The notes under the pieces were generated by a model. The model worked only from the letters and a program-made list of their open reading frames with translations, did not search any database and was not told where the DNA came from. A stretch of 21,371 nucleotides of DNA, from NCBI GenBank assembly GCA_050180745.1, contig JBFXDW010000026.1, positions 1 through 21,371 of the forward strand. The letters are read 5' to 3'. Positions 7,951-14,738 of this stretch are shown piece after piece. Both the position numbers and the translations under genes were made by a program. This DNA comes from JBFXDW01 sp050180745 (GTDB lineage: Bacteria > Pseudomonadota > Alphaproteobacteria > UBA9219). How positions within the stretch are numbered: position 1 is the stretch's first letter; each line of letters starts with the position of its first letter.

Positions 7951-8111
7951 TATAGCCTATGTCAGATAAAATGATCATTTATACCGCCGAGATTTTTTAC
8001 CATGGCAAGGCAAAGTTCGCAGGTTATATAAGCATATTACCAAGAACTTTAACAACGCCATGGGGGAAAAGATCAAGGTAGAAATCATCATTTTATCTGA
8101 CATAGGCTATA
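7951..8111. mobile_element. 161-bp palindromic MITE-like element
   Basis: The two ends form terminal inverted repeats of about 35 bp with two mismatches (7951-7985 against 8077-8111); both ends begin TATAGCCTATGTCAGATAAA when read inward. Interior segments are also inversely matched (CCATGGC with GCCATGG, AAAGTTC with GAACTTT), so nearly the whole element can fold back on itself. TA at both outer edges fits a TA target duplication as made by IS630/Tc1-type transposases; this family link is an inference. No coding frame is present. It occupies almost the whole space between the divergent SDR and gmk genes. Confidence 0.75.
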
Positions 8112-8128
8112 AATTCTCACCTAAAGGG

Positions 8129-8158
8129 GTGACGAAGGATGGATAGTCGCGCTATGAT
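8129..8158 (+). promoter_or_regulatory. Candidate gmk promoter
   Basis: GTGACG (8129-8134) is followed after 18 bases by TATGAT (8153-8158), four and five of six consensus matches respectively. This would place the transcript start about 23 bases before the gmk ATG. It lies just outside the palindromic element, so insertion of that element would have replaced whatever stood further upstream. Visual match only. Confidence 0.4.
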
Positions 8159-8187
8159 AACGCAAATTTATTTTTTACGAGAGAAAA

Positions 8188-8838
8188 ATGTCCCTTCCTT
8201 CTGTTTTTGGTAATTTGCAGCGGCGCGGTTTAATGATGGTTTTGTCCTCCCCCTCAGGCGCTGGCAAAACAAGCATCTCACGCAAGCTTTTGGACTCAGA
8301 TCCCAATATCAATTTATCCGTGTCCGTTACAACGCGCGCCCCTCGTGAGGGAGAGGTAAATGGAAGGGATTACACCTTTATCGACAGTATTGATTTTAAT
8401 CTGATGGTCAACCGTGACCAGCTTTTGGAACATGCCAAAGTATTTGGAAATTACTACGGCACGCCACGGCAAGCTGTTGAAGATTCTTTGGCGCAAGGCA
8501 AGGATGTTCTGTTTGATATCGACTGGCAAGGCACACAACAGCTTGCCGAAAAAATGCGCGAGGATTTAGTCAGCATCTTTATCCTGCCGCCCAACTGGCA
8601 TGAACTAGAGCGCCGTTTATTCTCGCGCGCCCAAGATACGCCAGCAGAAATCAATCGCCGCATGGCCAAAGCCGCAGATGAAATGAGCCACTGGGCCGAA
8701 TATGATTATGTGATTATCAACCAAGACCTCGCGACTTCCGTTGAAGCCGTCCGCGCCATCCTGCATAGCGAGCGCCTCAAACGTTGCCGCCTTACAGGGC
8801 TAGCTGATTTTGTGAGAGGATTGCAGGCAGGAGTTTAG
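8188..8838 (+). CDS. gmk: Guanylate kinase
   Basis: This 216-residue cytosolic enzyme converts GMP plus ATP to GDP plus ADP, an essential step of purine nucleotide supply. It shows the P-loop SPSGAGKT (residues 21-28), the GMP-binding segment VSVTTRAPREGEVNGRDY, the strand FDIDWQGTQQL, the arginine-bearing lid (RLFSRAQDT, INRRMAKA) and the terminal DYVIINQDL motif. Length fits the bacterial family (about 205-220). A GAGAGAAAA leader serves as ribosome-binding site. In many alphaproteobacteria gmk follows a yicC-like gene; here a MITE-like element lies upstream instead. A decayed transposase remnant follows downstream. Confidence 0.97.
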   Translation: MSLPSVFGNLQRRGLMMVLSSPSGAGKTSISRKLLDSDPNINLSVSVTTRAPREGEVNGRDYTFIDSIDFNLMVNRDQLLEHAKVFGNYYGTPRQAVEDSLAQGKDVLFDIDWQGTQQLAEKMREDLVSIFILPPNWHELERRLFSRAQDTPAEINRRMAKAADEMSHWAEYDYVIINQDLATSVEAVRAILHSERLKRCRLTGLADFVRGLQAGV

Positions 8839-8894
8839 AGAAAGAGCAAGTCCCAATGCCTGATAAAATAGGTGGTTTTCAAAGCCGCTGAGAT

Positions 8895-9278
8895 GTGATT
8901 CACAGGGTTATGAGGATTTTGGAAGCACTTTTGAGCGGATTGAAGGGCGTCTGCGGGGGATTTACCGACAAGCGGCGCGGCAAAGATGTCATGTATACGA
9001 TGACGGATGTCGGACTGTCGGCGTTTTCGCTGTCTTTCATGCAGAGTGAGTCCTTTTTGTCATACCAGCGTGGCTTGCAGGAAGAGCACGGGACCTCGAA
9101 CTGTCAGACGCTGTTCTGTATGGAGAAAATACCGACGGACAACCACATCCGCTCGGTGCTGGACGAGGTTGATCCTGCCGAGTTGTAACCAAGCTTTGAC
9201 GAGATGCTGGAGACACTACAAAAGCACGGCGGCCTGAACCCTGCACCGCAGGCAAAGGAAGTGTTGGTGGTCAAGTGA
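8895..9278 (+). pseudogene. Transposase remnant (N-terminal part, internal stop)
   Basis: A GTG-started frame reads GGFTDKRRGKDVMYTMTDV, then LSAFSLSFMQSESFLSYQR, then TLFCMEKIPTDNHIRSVLDE. This is the N-terminal pattern of a widespread DDE transposase family whose members typically have DxRRGK, LSAF...QSPSFL...QR and TLFG...IPTDNxIR. The frame is broken by TAA at 9186-9188. Reading through it continues in register with the family-like PSFDEMLETLQKHGGLNP, showing that the stop is a recent nonsense change. The frame then ends at 9278 after an unrelated-looking tail, so the catalytic C-terminal part is missing. It is non-functional insertion-sequence debris; the exact IS family is not assigned. 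Confidence 0.75.
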
Positions 9279-9299
9279 TTTGCATTGTTAATTCTAATA

Positions 9300-9323
9300 A
9301 AAAACCGCCCGAAGGAGGTTTTT
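9300..9323. terminator. Bidirectional intrinsic terminator
   Basis: AAAAACCGCC and GGAGGTTTTT form a 10-bp stem with one mismatch around a CGAA loop. T-runs flank it when read from either strand. It sits exactly between the converging transposase remnant (plus) and the gene ending at 9324 (minus), so it can end both transcripts. Confidence 0.75.
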
Positions 9324-9716
9324 CTAAACTGATACAGAAATGTACTGGATTCCTCGTTCTTGCCAAGCACCCTGTCTAAATTCTTTACGACTACGCAGAT
9401 TGCCTATCACATCAGATTCTTTTGTAAAACGATTTGCTTTCCATGATTTTATTTCACTACTACCATCTAAATAATAAATTGTAATTTTGGCTGATCGCTT
9501 TTCTAAAAGTTCTTGTTTGAAATCTTCTACATCTGATGGATTAAGTTTTATTGTAAGTAAACTAGATCCAATCGTATCGTTTTCTGTTTGAGCGTTTTCA
9601 ATACCCTCAATTTGATTGAGTATTTTTTCTATAACTTGGACAGGGGTGTCAAAACCAGTCGCGTATTTTTCGAGACGTTTATATAACTTTTCAGGTAAAC
9701 GAATAACTGTAGACAT
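9324..9716 (-). CDS. Small protein with RHH/SeqA-N-like N-terminus, unknown function
   Basis: I take the ATG at 9716, giving 130 residues, because it has a clear AAGGAG ribosome-binding site seven bases upstream; the longer frame (to 9800) has none and runs over another remnant. Residues 1-38 (VIRLPEKLYKRLEKYATGF, then TPVQVIEKILNQIEG) have the strand-helix-helix look of a ribbon-helix-helix or SeqA-N-type DNA-binding domain. The rest is alpha/beta with a strand ITIYYLDGSSEIKSW and a final RGIQYISVSV. Such proteins occur as small regulators in accessory DNA. No partner gene is visible beside it, and the gene lies in a decayed zone. Function is unknown. Confidence 0.7.
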   Translation of the reverse strand: MSTVIRLPEKLYKRLEKYATGFDTPVQVIEKILNQIEGIENAQTENDTIGSSLLTIKLNPSDVEDFKQELLEKRSAKITIYYLDGSSEIKSWKANRFTKESDVIGNLRSRKEFRQGAWQERGIQYISVSV

Positions 9717-9784
9717 GGGTGGCTCCTTTCTTGTGAAAGCCAAAACAATGTAACATTGGTTTATCATATTGTCAACACCCGTTT

Positions 9785-9936
9785 TTATCGATAACTCCAC
9801 GCCGCAGGATTAAGGCCGTAGCGGCGCTCCAGCGTTCCCGCCAGACCTTCACCGTGACCAATATTCCGCGCCATTTTTGTTTCGACTTCCTCAATCACAG
9901 TGCTGAGATCAAGATTCCCAGAATTGTCACGGCGCA
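9785..9936 (-). pseudogene. C-terminal fragment of an unrecognised coding sequence
   Basis: On the minus strand the frame ending at TAA (9785-9787) reads about 50 residues with natural protein character: NLDLSTVIEEVETKMARN, then GHGEGLAGTLERRYGLNPAA. It has no start codon, and upstream it runs straight into a short inverted-repeat element at 9937. I read it as the tail of a gene cut by that insertion or by deletion. The family is not recognised. It overlaps the longer but unsupported upstream extension of the 9324-9716 gene. Confidence 0.4.
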
Positions 9937-10036
9937 CTGACCCGCCCCCTATAATTCTAGTCACCCCCCAAAATTAGGTCCGGTTTTGGGAGGGCAGATC
10001 ACATTATGTGTCTTTGATTTATGAGGGGCGGGTCAG
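9937..10036. mobile_element. 100-bp inverted-repeat element (IS-end remnant or MITE)
   Basis: CTGACCCGCCCC (9937-9948) is exactly matched in inverse orientation by GGGGCGGGTCAG (10025-10036). A CCCAAAA/TTTTGGG hairpin lies inside. There is no coding frame and no clear target duplication. TGACCCGCCCC-type ends resemble termini of some IS3-like elements, so this may be a two-ended internal deletion derivative. That family link is tentative. Confidence 0.5.
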
Positions 10037-10380
10037 CCCAAAAGCTTCCTGATTAAAGACGGCGACGCATCCCAAACTCCTAGTGCCAAACTCGGGTTTG
10101 GAGAATTCCGCCCAAATATCTCGACAGAAGCTATAGGAATGTGCTCTCCTGCCAGGCCGTTCTGACCCCATAGGTCCAACAACCTTTTGAAACTTCGCGC
10201 TATGTATTAGGAATGGAGGTAAACAGGTCCAGAGAACCGGACTAAATGGTTGTGGATGCAGTCACTCTACAAATTCTCTCCACCCCATTTTCCGCTTTAT
10301 ATAACCCGAGTTATGGGTTCATGAAGGGATAGCGATACAGGATATAGATGCACTTTCACAAATTGCGAGGAGAAGCAAGA
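10037..10380. other. Decayed intergenic stretch with an open minus-strand frame
   Basis: No complete gene is seen. On the minus strand a frame of about 57 codons is open between a TAA near 10220 and a TGA created at the edge of the 9937-10036 element. It includes RLLDLWGQNGLAGEHIPIA and SLALGVWDASPSLIRKLLG. It has no start codon or ribosome-binding site, so it may be a gene remnant or chance. Small hairpins occur at 10086-10101 (CCAAAC/GTTTGG) and about 10304-10320 (AACCC/GGGTT). Confidence 0.35.
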
Positions 10381-11172
10381 CTACCTAACTTCAAGACGAC
10401 GTAAGATTGCTGCGCCACCACGACTATCCGGACTTAGACTTGCACCGCGTGCTTCATGCTTGCCATAAATGATGACATTCTTGGATGCTTGAGAAACGCC
10501 CCAGCCTTTAGTCTGCCGCATCACGATAAGAAGCTTCTTCCCAATCTTTGCTTCCGTCAGAAGGGTCTCTTGAACATAGTTTTTTGCGGCTGCAACGGAA
10601 GGTAGGTCTCGAAGAATCCTCCCGGACGGGGATTCTCCGGAATGGTAGGGAACAAGCTCAATCATACCGATGCGATGGGATAAGGCTTGGAGTGCTTTCA
10701 GATAGGAGCCGTTATATTTCTGATCCGCAAGGCGGTTCAAGATGGAGCGGAGCTTTCCCTCCCACCACATAAAGCCTCCATGCCAGCAAAAATTAGGATT
10801 AAGCCAAAGAAAGGGATAGGTACAGCATTTAAAATCTTGATGAAGGTTTTGTTTAAGTGTCTTTCGATATTCCGGCGAGTTGAGCTCACCGTAATAATCT
10901 GTATGGGATAACCCGGGGTTTAAAAGCAGGATAATAATATCGGCTTTGTTAAGATCACCACCAAAAGGTATGGGCACCAGAGAAAGATCCAGCCTCGACG
11001 ATCCTCGGCGCGTAAACTGATCGTCCATTGTGTAATTGGAGAAAGTTCTAACCACATCAGACAACACGTCATTTCTGTTCGGTAAAAAAAGGACCTGCCT
11101 GTCCTCAGGATGAAAATATGGAGCATCCGTTTCCTGATACTGCCCCCAAAACTGTATCAATGAGTGTGTCAT
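10381..11172 (-). CDS. Hypothetical protein (263 aa), possibly uracil-DNA-glycosylase-fold
   Basis: This is a complete 263-residue frame with no signal peptide or membrane segment. A strand-loop IIILLLNPGLSHTDYYGEL near residue 80 and a later IELVPYHSG recall the layout of uracil-DNA glycosylase superfamily members (a strand followed by an Asn-Pro-Gly-type loop). The classical GQDPYH and HPSPLS motifs are absent, so this is only a fold-level guess. Several tryptophans cluster in the middle (FLWLNPNFCWHGGFMWWEGK). The C-terminus is glycine/arginine-rich. It stands alone upstream of the decayed zone and downstream of tRNA-Gln on the same strand. Ribosome-binding site is weak (AGGG). Confidence 0.7.
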   Translation of the reverse strand: MTHSLIQFWGQYQETDAPYFHPEDRQVLFLPNRNDVLSDVVRTFSNYTMDDQFTRRGSSRLDLSLVPIPFGGDLNKADIIILLLNPGLSHTDYYGELNSPEYRKTLKQNLHQDFKCCTYPFLWLNPNFCWHGGFMWWEGKLRSILNRLADQKYNGSYLKALQALSHRIGMIELVPYHSGESPSGRILRDLPSVAAAKNYVQETLLTEAKIGKKLLIVMRQTKGWGVSQASKNVIIYGKHEARGASLSPDSRGGAAILRRLEVR

Positions 11173-11245
11173 GCCCTATCTTTAGAGGTGCTTAGTCATT
11201 ATAATAGCTCGAATATGAAGCCATAGGAAAGAAAGCCGAAATATG

Positions 11246-11320
11246 TGGTTGGGGCGGGAGGGATCGAACCTCCGCATGGCGGAATCAAAATCCGCTGCCT
11301 TACCGCTTGGCTACGCCCCA
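11246..11320 (-). tRNA. tRNA-Gln (anticodon TTG)
   Basis: A 75-base cloverleaf is visible on the minus strand. The acceptor stem is TGGGGCG/CGCCCCA, the anticodon loop TTTTGAT (TTG) sits on a GCGGA/TCCGC stem, and the T-arm is GGAGGTTCGATCCCTCC. The 3' CCA is encoded after discriminator A. The U-starting acceptor stem is characteristic of tRNA-Gln. It stands alone, with no integrase at its 3' side. Confidence 0.95.
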
Positions 11321-11434
11321 ACAATTTCAGATCGTTAGGCACCTTAATATGCCTTTGAGAGCGGCACCTTATACAAACTCCGCTCAAAACGCAACCATAT
11401 TACATCATTATCTTGGCTCTCACCGAGAGCTTTG

Positions 11435-11449
11435 TTAAGTTCTTGTTAA
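11435..11449 (+). promoter_or_regulatory. CtrA-like binding box upstream of rcdA
   Basis: TTAA-GTTCTTG-TTAA is a perfect match to the TTAA-N7-TTAA recognition box of the alphaproteobacterial cell-cycle regulator CtrA. It lies 236 bases before the rcdA start, separated from it by a palindromic element. About one chance match is expected in a window of this size and composition, so position next to a CtrA-pathway gene is the main support. Confidence 0.45.
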
Positions 11450-11510
11450 ATTTAGCTATACCGGATTTTAAGACTCTTGCTGATAGAAAATAAACAACAA
11501 AAGAGGCTTA

Positions 11511-11654
11511 GAGCCTGTTCAGAATCTTGCTCTGGCTAAGGATCTTTGTTCGTTTTCGAGAATCGCAGCGGAAGCGTACCTTGGGGTACGTGCGCAGCGT
11601 ACCGCAGAAAACGGGCAAAAAGCCAACGTCGGAATCTAGATTATGAACTAGCTC
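11511..11654. mobile_element. 144-bp palindromic element (IS5-like MITE candidate)
   Basis: The ends are imperfect inverted repeats: GAGCCTGTTCAGAATC on the left against GAGCTAGTTCATAATC read inward from the right. Inner matching blocks follow (CGTTTTC with GAAAACG) and a perfect central hairpin CGTACC-TTGG-GGTACG. TTA stands immediately outside both ends, fitting a 3-bp target duplication as made by IS5-group transposases. It has no coding frame. It lies between the CtrA-like box and rcdA and so becomes part of the rcdA leader if the promoter is upstream. Confidence 0.65.
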
Positions 11655-11685
11655 TTAATCTGCCCCTCATTTCTAAGGAGTCCCT

Positions 11686-12153
11686 ATGTCAAAAACATCT
11701 ACCCTGCTTGATCGAACCTTCGACGAAGGTGTCGCGCTGACTGTCGAGGCTCGCAATTTCATCGCCTATCATGAGCAATCTCAAAAAGGCAATTTGCCGC
11801 ATTGTTTGCATGTTGGATATCATCACACGCGTATCTCTGCACGACTCATCCAAATAATGACATGGCTGCTTGCCATGAAAGCTCTTCTTTCCGGAGAAAT
11901 CTCTCCCGAACAATTCGCCTCGCCTCAATATGAGCTCGCCGGTGGTGAAGAATGTAAGAGCGATGCCGGAGAAGATGATGAAGCGCTGACCCCCGCTTTA
12001 CGTGATCTGCTCAATCGCACACACCGGCTTTACCAACGCATTTTGCGGCTCGATACCATGGTCCGCGATAAGCTAGAGGCCGGAGAAGTCCCCAATTTCG
12101 GTATGATCCAAGGCATCCAAATTATCGAACCTCCGACAGATCCTTGTAATTAA
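11686..12153 (+). CDS. rcdA: Regulator of CtrA degradation, RcdA/DUF1465 family
   Basis: This is a 155-residue all-helical protein of the DUF1465 family. In Caulobacter, RcdA acts with ClpXP and CpdR in timed proteolysis of the master regulator CtrA and localises to the cell pole. Recognisable segments are the start LLDRTFDEGVALTVEARNF, the middle helix TRISARLIQIMTWLLAMKAL, an acidic disordered insert (about 84-100, GGEECKSDAGEDDE), and the last helix ALRDLLNRTHRLYQRILRLD. Three long helices match the known three-helix bundle. An AAGGAG ribosome-binding site precedes the ATG. The stop is six bases before trmL, so the two are likely co-transcribed. A CtrA-like box and a palindromic element lie upstream. 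Confidence 0.85.
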   Translation: MSKTSTLLDRTFDEGVALTVEARNFIAYHEQSQKGNLPHCLHVGYHHTRISARLIQIMTWLLAMKALLSGEISPEQFASPQYELAGGEECKSDAGEDDEALTPALRDLLNRTHRLYQRILRLDTMVRDKLEAGEVPNFGMIQGIQIIEPPTDPCN

Positions 12154-12159
12154 TCCCAG

Positions 12160-12615
12160 ATGCCTCATCTGGTTCTCTATCAGCCCGATATGCCCCAAAA
12201 CACAGGGTCTATGATGCGCCTATGCGCATGCCTTGGCGTGCCCATGGATATCATCGAGCCTTGTGGATTTATCTTGGACGATAAAAAACTGCGCCGCGTC
12301 GCGATGGATTATATCGATCACGTCATCTACCAACGCCATGCAAGCTGGGAAGATTTTCTGGCCCAAAAAGGAGAACAAAGACTTGTTCTCTTAACAACTA
12401 AGGCAGCCCAGCCCTATAACGAGTTCACATTTCAATCCAATGATTTAATAATGGTTGGGCGCGAATCGGCAGGCGTGCCCGATGATGTTCATAATGCCGC
12501 AGATGCCCGCATCACCATTCCCATGGCACCACCGATGCGGTCTTTGAATGTTGCCCTTTGTGCCTCTATGGTATTAGGACACGCCCTTCACACCACGGCA
12601 AAGAATGAGACATAA
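12160..12615 (+). CDS. trmL: tRNA (cytidine(34)-2'-O)-methyltransferase TrmL
   Basis: This 151-residue SPOUT-class enzyme 2'-O-methylates the wobble base of tRNA-Leu using S-adenosylmethionine. Visible features are the opening LVLYQPDMPQNTGSMMRLCA, LDDKKLRRVAMDY in the first half, and the trefoil-knot cofactor motifs GRESAGVP (100-107) and ITIPMAPPMRSLNVALCASM (118-137). Length matches the family (about 150-160). There is no independent strong ribosome-binding site between the rcdA stop and this start six bases later, suggesting translational coupling. tRNA-Leu, its expected substrate, is encoded further along the window, but that is probably coincidence. Confidence 0.93.
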   Translation: MPHLVLYQPDMPQNTGSMMRLCACLGVPMDIIEPCGFILDDKKLRRVAMDYIDHVIYQRHASWEDFLAQKGEQRLVLLTTKAAQPYNEFTFQSNDLIMVGRESAGVPDDVHNAADARITIPMAPPMRSLNVALCASMVLGHALHTTAKNET

Positions 12616-12776
12616 AGCTTATTCCTGCACAAGAAAACCTTCATAAAGCCAGCCCTTTCGCACCGCAAAACACAACTAATAGTTGCTAAACCACACTGCA
12701 AATGAGGCAAAAAAAGCAGGGCATATTGTCCCCAAAACACCAAGGGTAAACACACCATTATAGTTAAATTTTTTAC

Positions 12777-12804
12777 TTGATACACCCATGAATGTATATA
12801 TAGT
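12777..12804 (+). promoter_or_regulatory. Candidate promoter for the RHH_4 gene
   Basis: TTGATA (12777-12782) is followed after 16 bases by TATAGT (12799-12804), each close to consensus. It lies in the 249-base gene-free gap after trmL and about 60 bases before the ATG at 12865. The adjoining TATATA runs make the exact -10 uncertain. Confidence 0.5.
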
Positions 12805-12864
12805 TGCTCAATGTAAGGAATAATCCTCACATCTTGAAAGCTCTGAAAGCTAAGGGAGGCCAGC

Positions 12865-13302
12865 ATGCAACCTCGGGTTGAAACCAAGGCGCAAGCCATA
12901 AGAGAACAAGTGACCAAAGACAATACCCTCGTCACACCGAAAAAGGAAAAAAGCAGCTTAGTGAGTCGCAATGTCACAATCGGCACACACCGCACAAGTG
13001 TACGACTGGAGCCTGAGATGTGGGCGGCCTTGCGCGATTTATGCAGACGTGAGCATGTCACTCTTCATGACATTGCAACGCTCGTTGCCCAGCGCAAAGC
13101 AGAGAACACGTCTTTAACAGCAGCAATTCGCGTTTTTATTATGGCCTATTTCCGTGCAGCTGCAACAGAGGAAGGCCATAATCGCGCAGGTCACGGACCG
13201 GGCGGATCTTTTATGGTATCACTCGTCACAAAGGGGACGGATGAACATATGACAAAGGATGTTTTTGCTACTCGGAAGATGTGTTTAGTTTCTTCTCGTT
13301 AG
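12865..13302 (+). CDS. Ribbon-helix-helix domain protein (RHH_4 type)
   Basis: This 145-residue protein has a central domain (about residues 36-100) matching the RHH_4 pattern common in alphaproteobacteria. A strand SRNVTIGTHRTSVRLEPEMW is followed by a helix WAALRDLCRREHVTLHDIAT and a second helix with TSLTAAIRVFIMAYFR. Such domains dimerise and usually contact DNA through the paired strand, so a transcription-regulator role is likely; the target is unknown. The first 35 residues are charged and probably disordered. The last 40 residues look unstructured. An AGGGAGG ribosome-binding site precedes the ATG. A candidate promoter lies upstream and a candidate terminator just downstream, so it is probably a single-gene unit. 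Confidence 0.85.
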   Translation: MQPRVETKAQAIREQVTKDNTLVTPKKEKSSLVSRNVTIGTHRTSVRLEPEMWAALRDLCRREHVTLHDIATLVAQRKAENTSLTAAIRVFIMAYFRAAATEEGHNRAGHGPGGSFMVSLVTKGTDEHMTKDVFATRKMCLVSSR

Positions 13303-13334
13303 ATTTTAAGATCATTTCTTCCAACCCCATCTTC

Positions 13335-13376
13335 GAAGATAATGCATTATGTTGTCTATCGTGGTGGGGTTTTTCA
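13335..13376 (+). terminator. Possible intrinsic terminator after the RHH_4 gene
   Basis: An AACCCCA arm just downstream of the RHH_4 stop (about 13324-13330) can pair with TGGGGTT near 13363, and a TTTTT run follows. The loop is long but contains its own palindrome (ATAATGCATTAT). The position between the RHH_4 stop and cheY fits. The long loop lowers confidence. Confidence 0.4.
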
Positions 13377-13535
13377 TGTCACATGCACGTATGACGCACG
13401 TTTTATTAGGAATAGTAACCTTTTTTTCAGTTTCTTCGTGCATCCTCCCTTGAGTAGGACTACGTAACGGCATTCTTAGGCATCTAAGATGCACCGACGT
13501 TTAAAAAGATAATAAAAGGACAAAAGGGACTCGCC

Positions 13536-13922
13536 ATGGCTGTTGATCTGAACATGAATGTTCTTATCGTTGATGACTATAAGACTATGTTACGCATCAT
13601 CGAAAATCTACTCAAACAACTGGGTTTTAAGAATGTTGCCCAAGCGACAGATGGGTCTATGGCTCTTAAAATGTTGCATGAGAGTAGTTTTGGCCTTGTG
13701 ATCTCTGACTGGAACATGGAACCTATGACGGGCCTTCAGCTTCTTAAAGAGGTACGCGCCGATGCCAAATTAAAGGCAACGCCTTTCATCATGATTACGG
13801 CAGAAAGTAAAGTTGAGAACGTCGCCGCCGCCAAAGAAGCGGGCGTTAACAACTATATCGTCAAACCATTTAATGCAGAAACACTGAAACAAAAGATTTC
13901 GGCTGTATTGGGCGCATTTTAA
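13536..13922 (+). CDS. cheY: Chemotaxis response regulator CheY
   Basis: This 128-residue stand-alone receiver domain carries the chemotaxis signal: when phosphorylated by CheA it binds the flagellar motor switch. All receiver landmarks are present: acidic pair Asp13-Asp14 in VDDYKTM, phosphoacceptor Asp58 in SDWNMEP, Thr88 in ITAES, Tyr107 and Lys110 in NYIVKPF. DWNMEPMTGL is the hallmark of CheY rather than of an output-domain regulator. A purine-rich leader (AAAGGGAC) serves as ribosome-binding site. cheZ follows after 30 bases, so they form an operon in which the phosphatase is made beside its substrate. No cheA or receptor gene is in the window. Confidence 0.96.
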   Translation: MAVDLNMNVLIVDDYKTMLRIIENLLKQLGFKNVAQATDGSMALKMLHESSFGLVISDWNMEPMTGLQLLKEVRADAKLKATPFIMITAESKVENVAAAKEAGVNNYIVKPFNAETLKQKISAVLGAF

Positions 13923-13952
13923 ATGCCTTTTCAGGTAGGAGTATGACAAGAA

Positions 13953-14606
13953 ATGCTCGATTCACAAAAGCTGACAGAACTTGAAGGCAACCTTCATCAA
14001 CAAATTAAAAAAGCCAGTGAGAATACAAAAACGCCCTTGTCCTCCGAAGAGGTAACAGGCATCGTCCGCGAAGTTGTAGCAACTTTATCCGGCGATATTA
14101 CCGTTGCGGACCTGAAATTCTACGCCGAACTTGAGGAGCTGGCAGGCTATATACGCTCCGCTAAAAAAGAAATTGCAGCCATCAAGCCCAAAGAAATCAG
14201 CATGGATCATATTCCTCATGCTACGGATGAGCTTGATGCTGTCGTTGGCGCCACTGAAGAAGCCACAAATAAGATCATGGATGTGTGCGATGTTATAAGT
14301 GGCATTGCCGAGAAATGTAGTGGTGAGGCAAAACAAGAGCTTATTGATTGCACAACACGGATCTTTGAGGCTTGTAATTTCCAAGACATCACCGGCCAAA
14401 GGATCACAAAGGTCGTCCAGACGCTTAAACATATTGATGTCAAAGTTGAAGCTTTACTGGCGGCTCTTGGGGAAGAGATTCATCCTGATAGCCTGCGGGA
14501 ACAAAAAGAAGCTGAACTTAACGACGAAGATCTGCTAAATGGTCCCCAACTTCCCAGCAATGCGATTGATCAGGCGGAGATTGATCGGTTGTTAGGGGAA
14601 TTTTAG
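13953..14606 (+). CDS. cheZ: CheY-P phosphatase CheZ
   Basis: This 217-residue helical protein accelerates dephosphorylation of CheY-P to reset motor output. The long four-helix-bundle hairpin includes the catalytic segment ACNFQDITGQR with Asp145 and Gln149, corresponding to Asp143/Gln147 of E. coli CheZ. An acidic linker (about 180-200) leads to a C-terminal amphipathic peptide IDQAEIDRLLGEF, the usual CheY-docking tail. The ribosome-binding AGGAG lies about 11 bases before the ATG, slightly far. It follows cheY closely, and a hairpin terminator comes just after the stop, so cheY-cheZ looks like a two-gene operon. Confidence 0.93.
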   Translation: MLDSQKLTELEGNLHQQIKKASENTKTPLSSEEVTGIVREVVATLSGDITVADLKFYAELEELAGYIRSAKKEIAAIKPKEISMDHIPHATDELDAVVGATEEATNKIMDVCDVISGIAEKCSGEAKQELIDCTTRIFEACNFQDITGQRITKVVQTLKHIDVKVEALLAALGEEIHPDSLREQKEAELNDEDLLNGPQLPSNAIDQAEIDRLLGEF

Positions 14607-14614
14607 GACACGCC

Positions 14615-14642
14615 ACATCAATAGATGATGTATTGTTTTTTC
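14615..14642 (+). terminator. Intrinsic terminator after cheZ
   Basis: ACATCA-ATAGA-TGATGT forms a 6-bp hairpin followed by ATTGTTTTTT, nine bases after the cheZ stop. The stem is AT-rich and so moderately strong, but the T-run and position fit a terminator for the cheYZ unit. Confidence 0.6.
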
Positions 14643-14738
14643 TCTGACACGCCACTCCGAAAAAGACTATCAGAATTTCTCTGAGTTCGCTATAAGGTTA
14701 ACGAGTTCTTTCCTCTTTGCCCTTATTCCTGTCTTGAT

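Noticed and set aside
9717..9800. Longer start for the 9324-9716 gene
   Set aside because: The upstream ATG lacks a ribosome-binding site, the internal ATG has a strong one, and the extension overlaps a different coding remnant.
12588..13061. Long minus-strand open frame (157 codons) after trmL
   Set aside because: It overlaps both the trmL end and the RHH_4 gene, has no ribosome-binding site, and its cysteine-, leucine- and serine-rich translation looks like the shadow of the plus-strand gene.
13312..13494. 60-codon minus-strand frame between the RHH_4 gene and cheY
   Set aside because: No ribosome-binding site; composition is not protein-like, and it covers a terminator-like hairpin.
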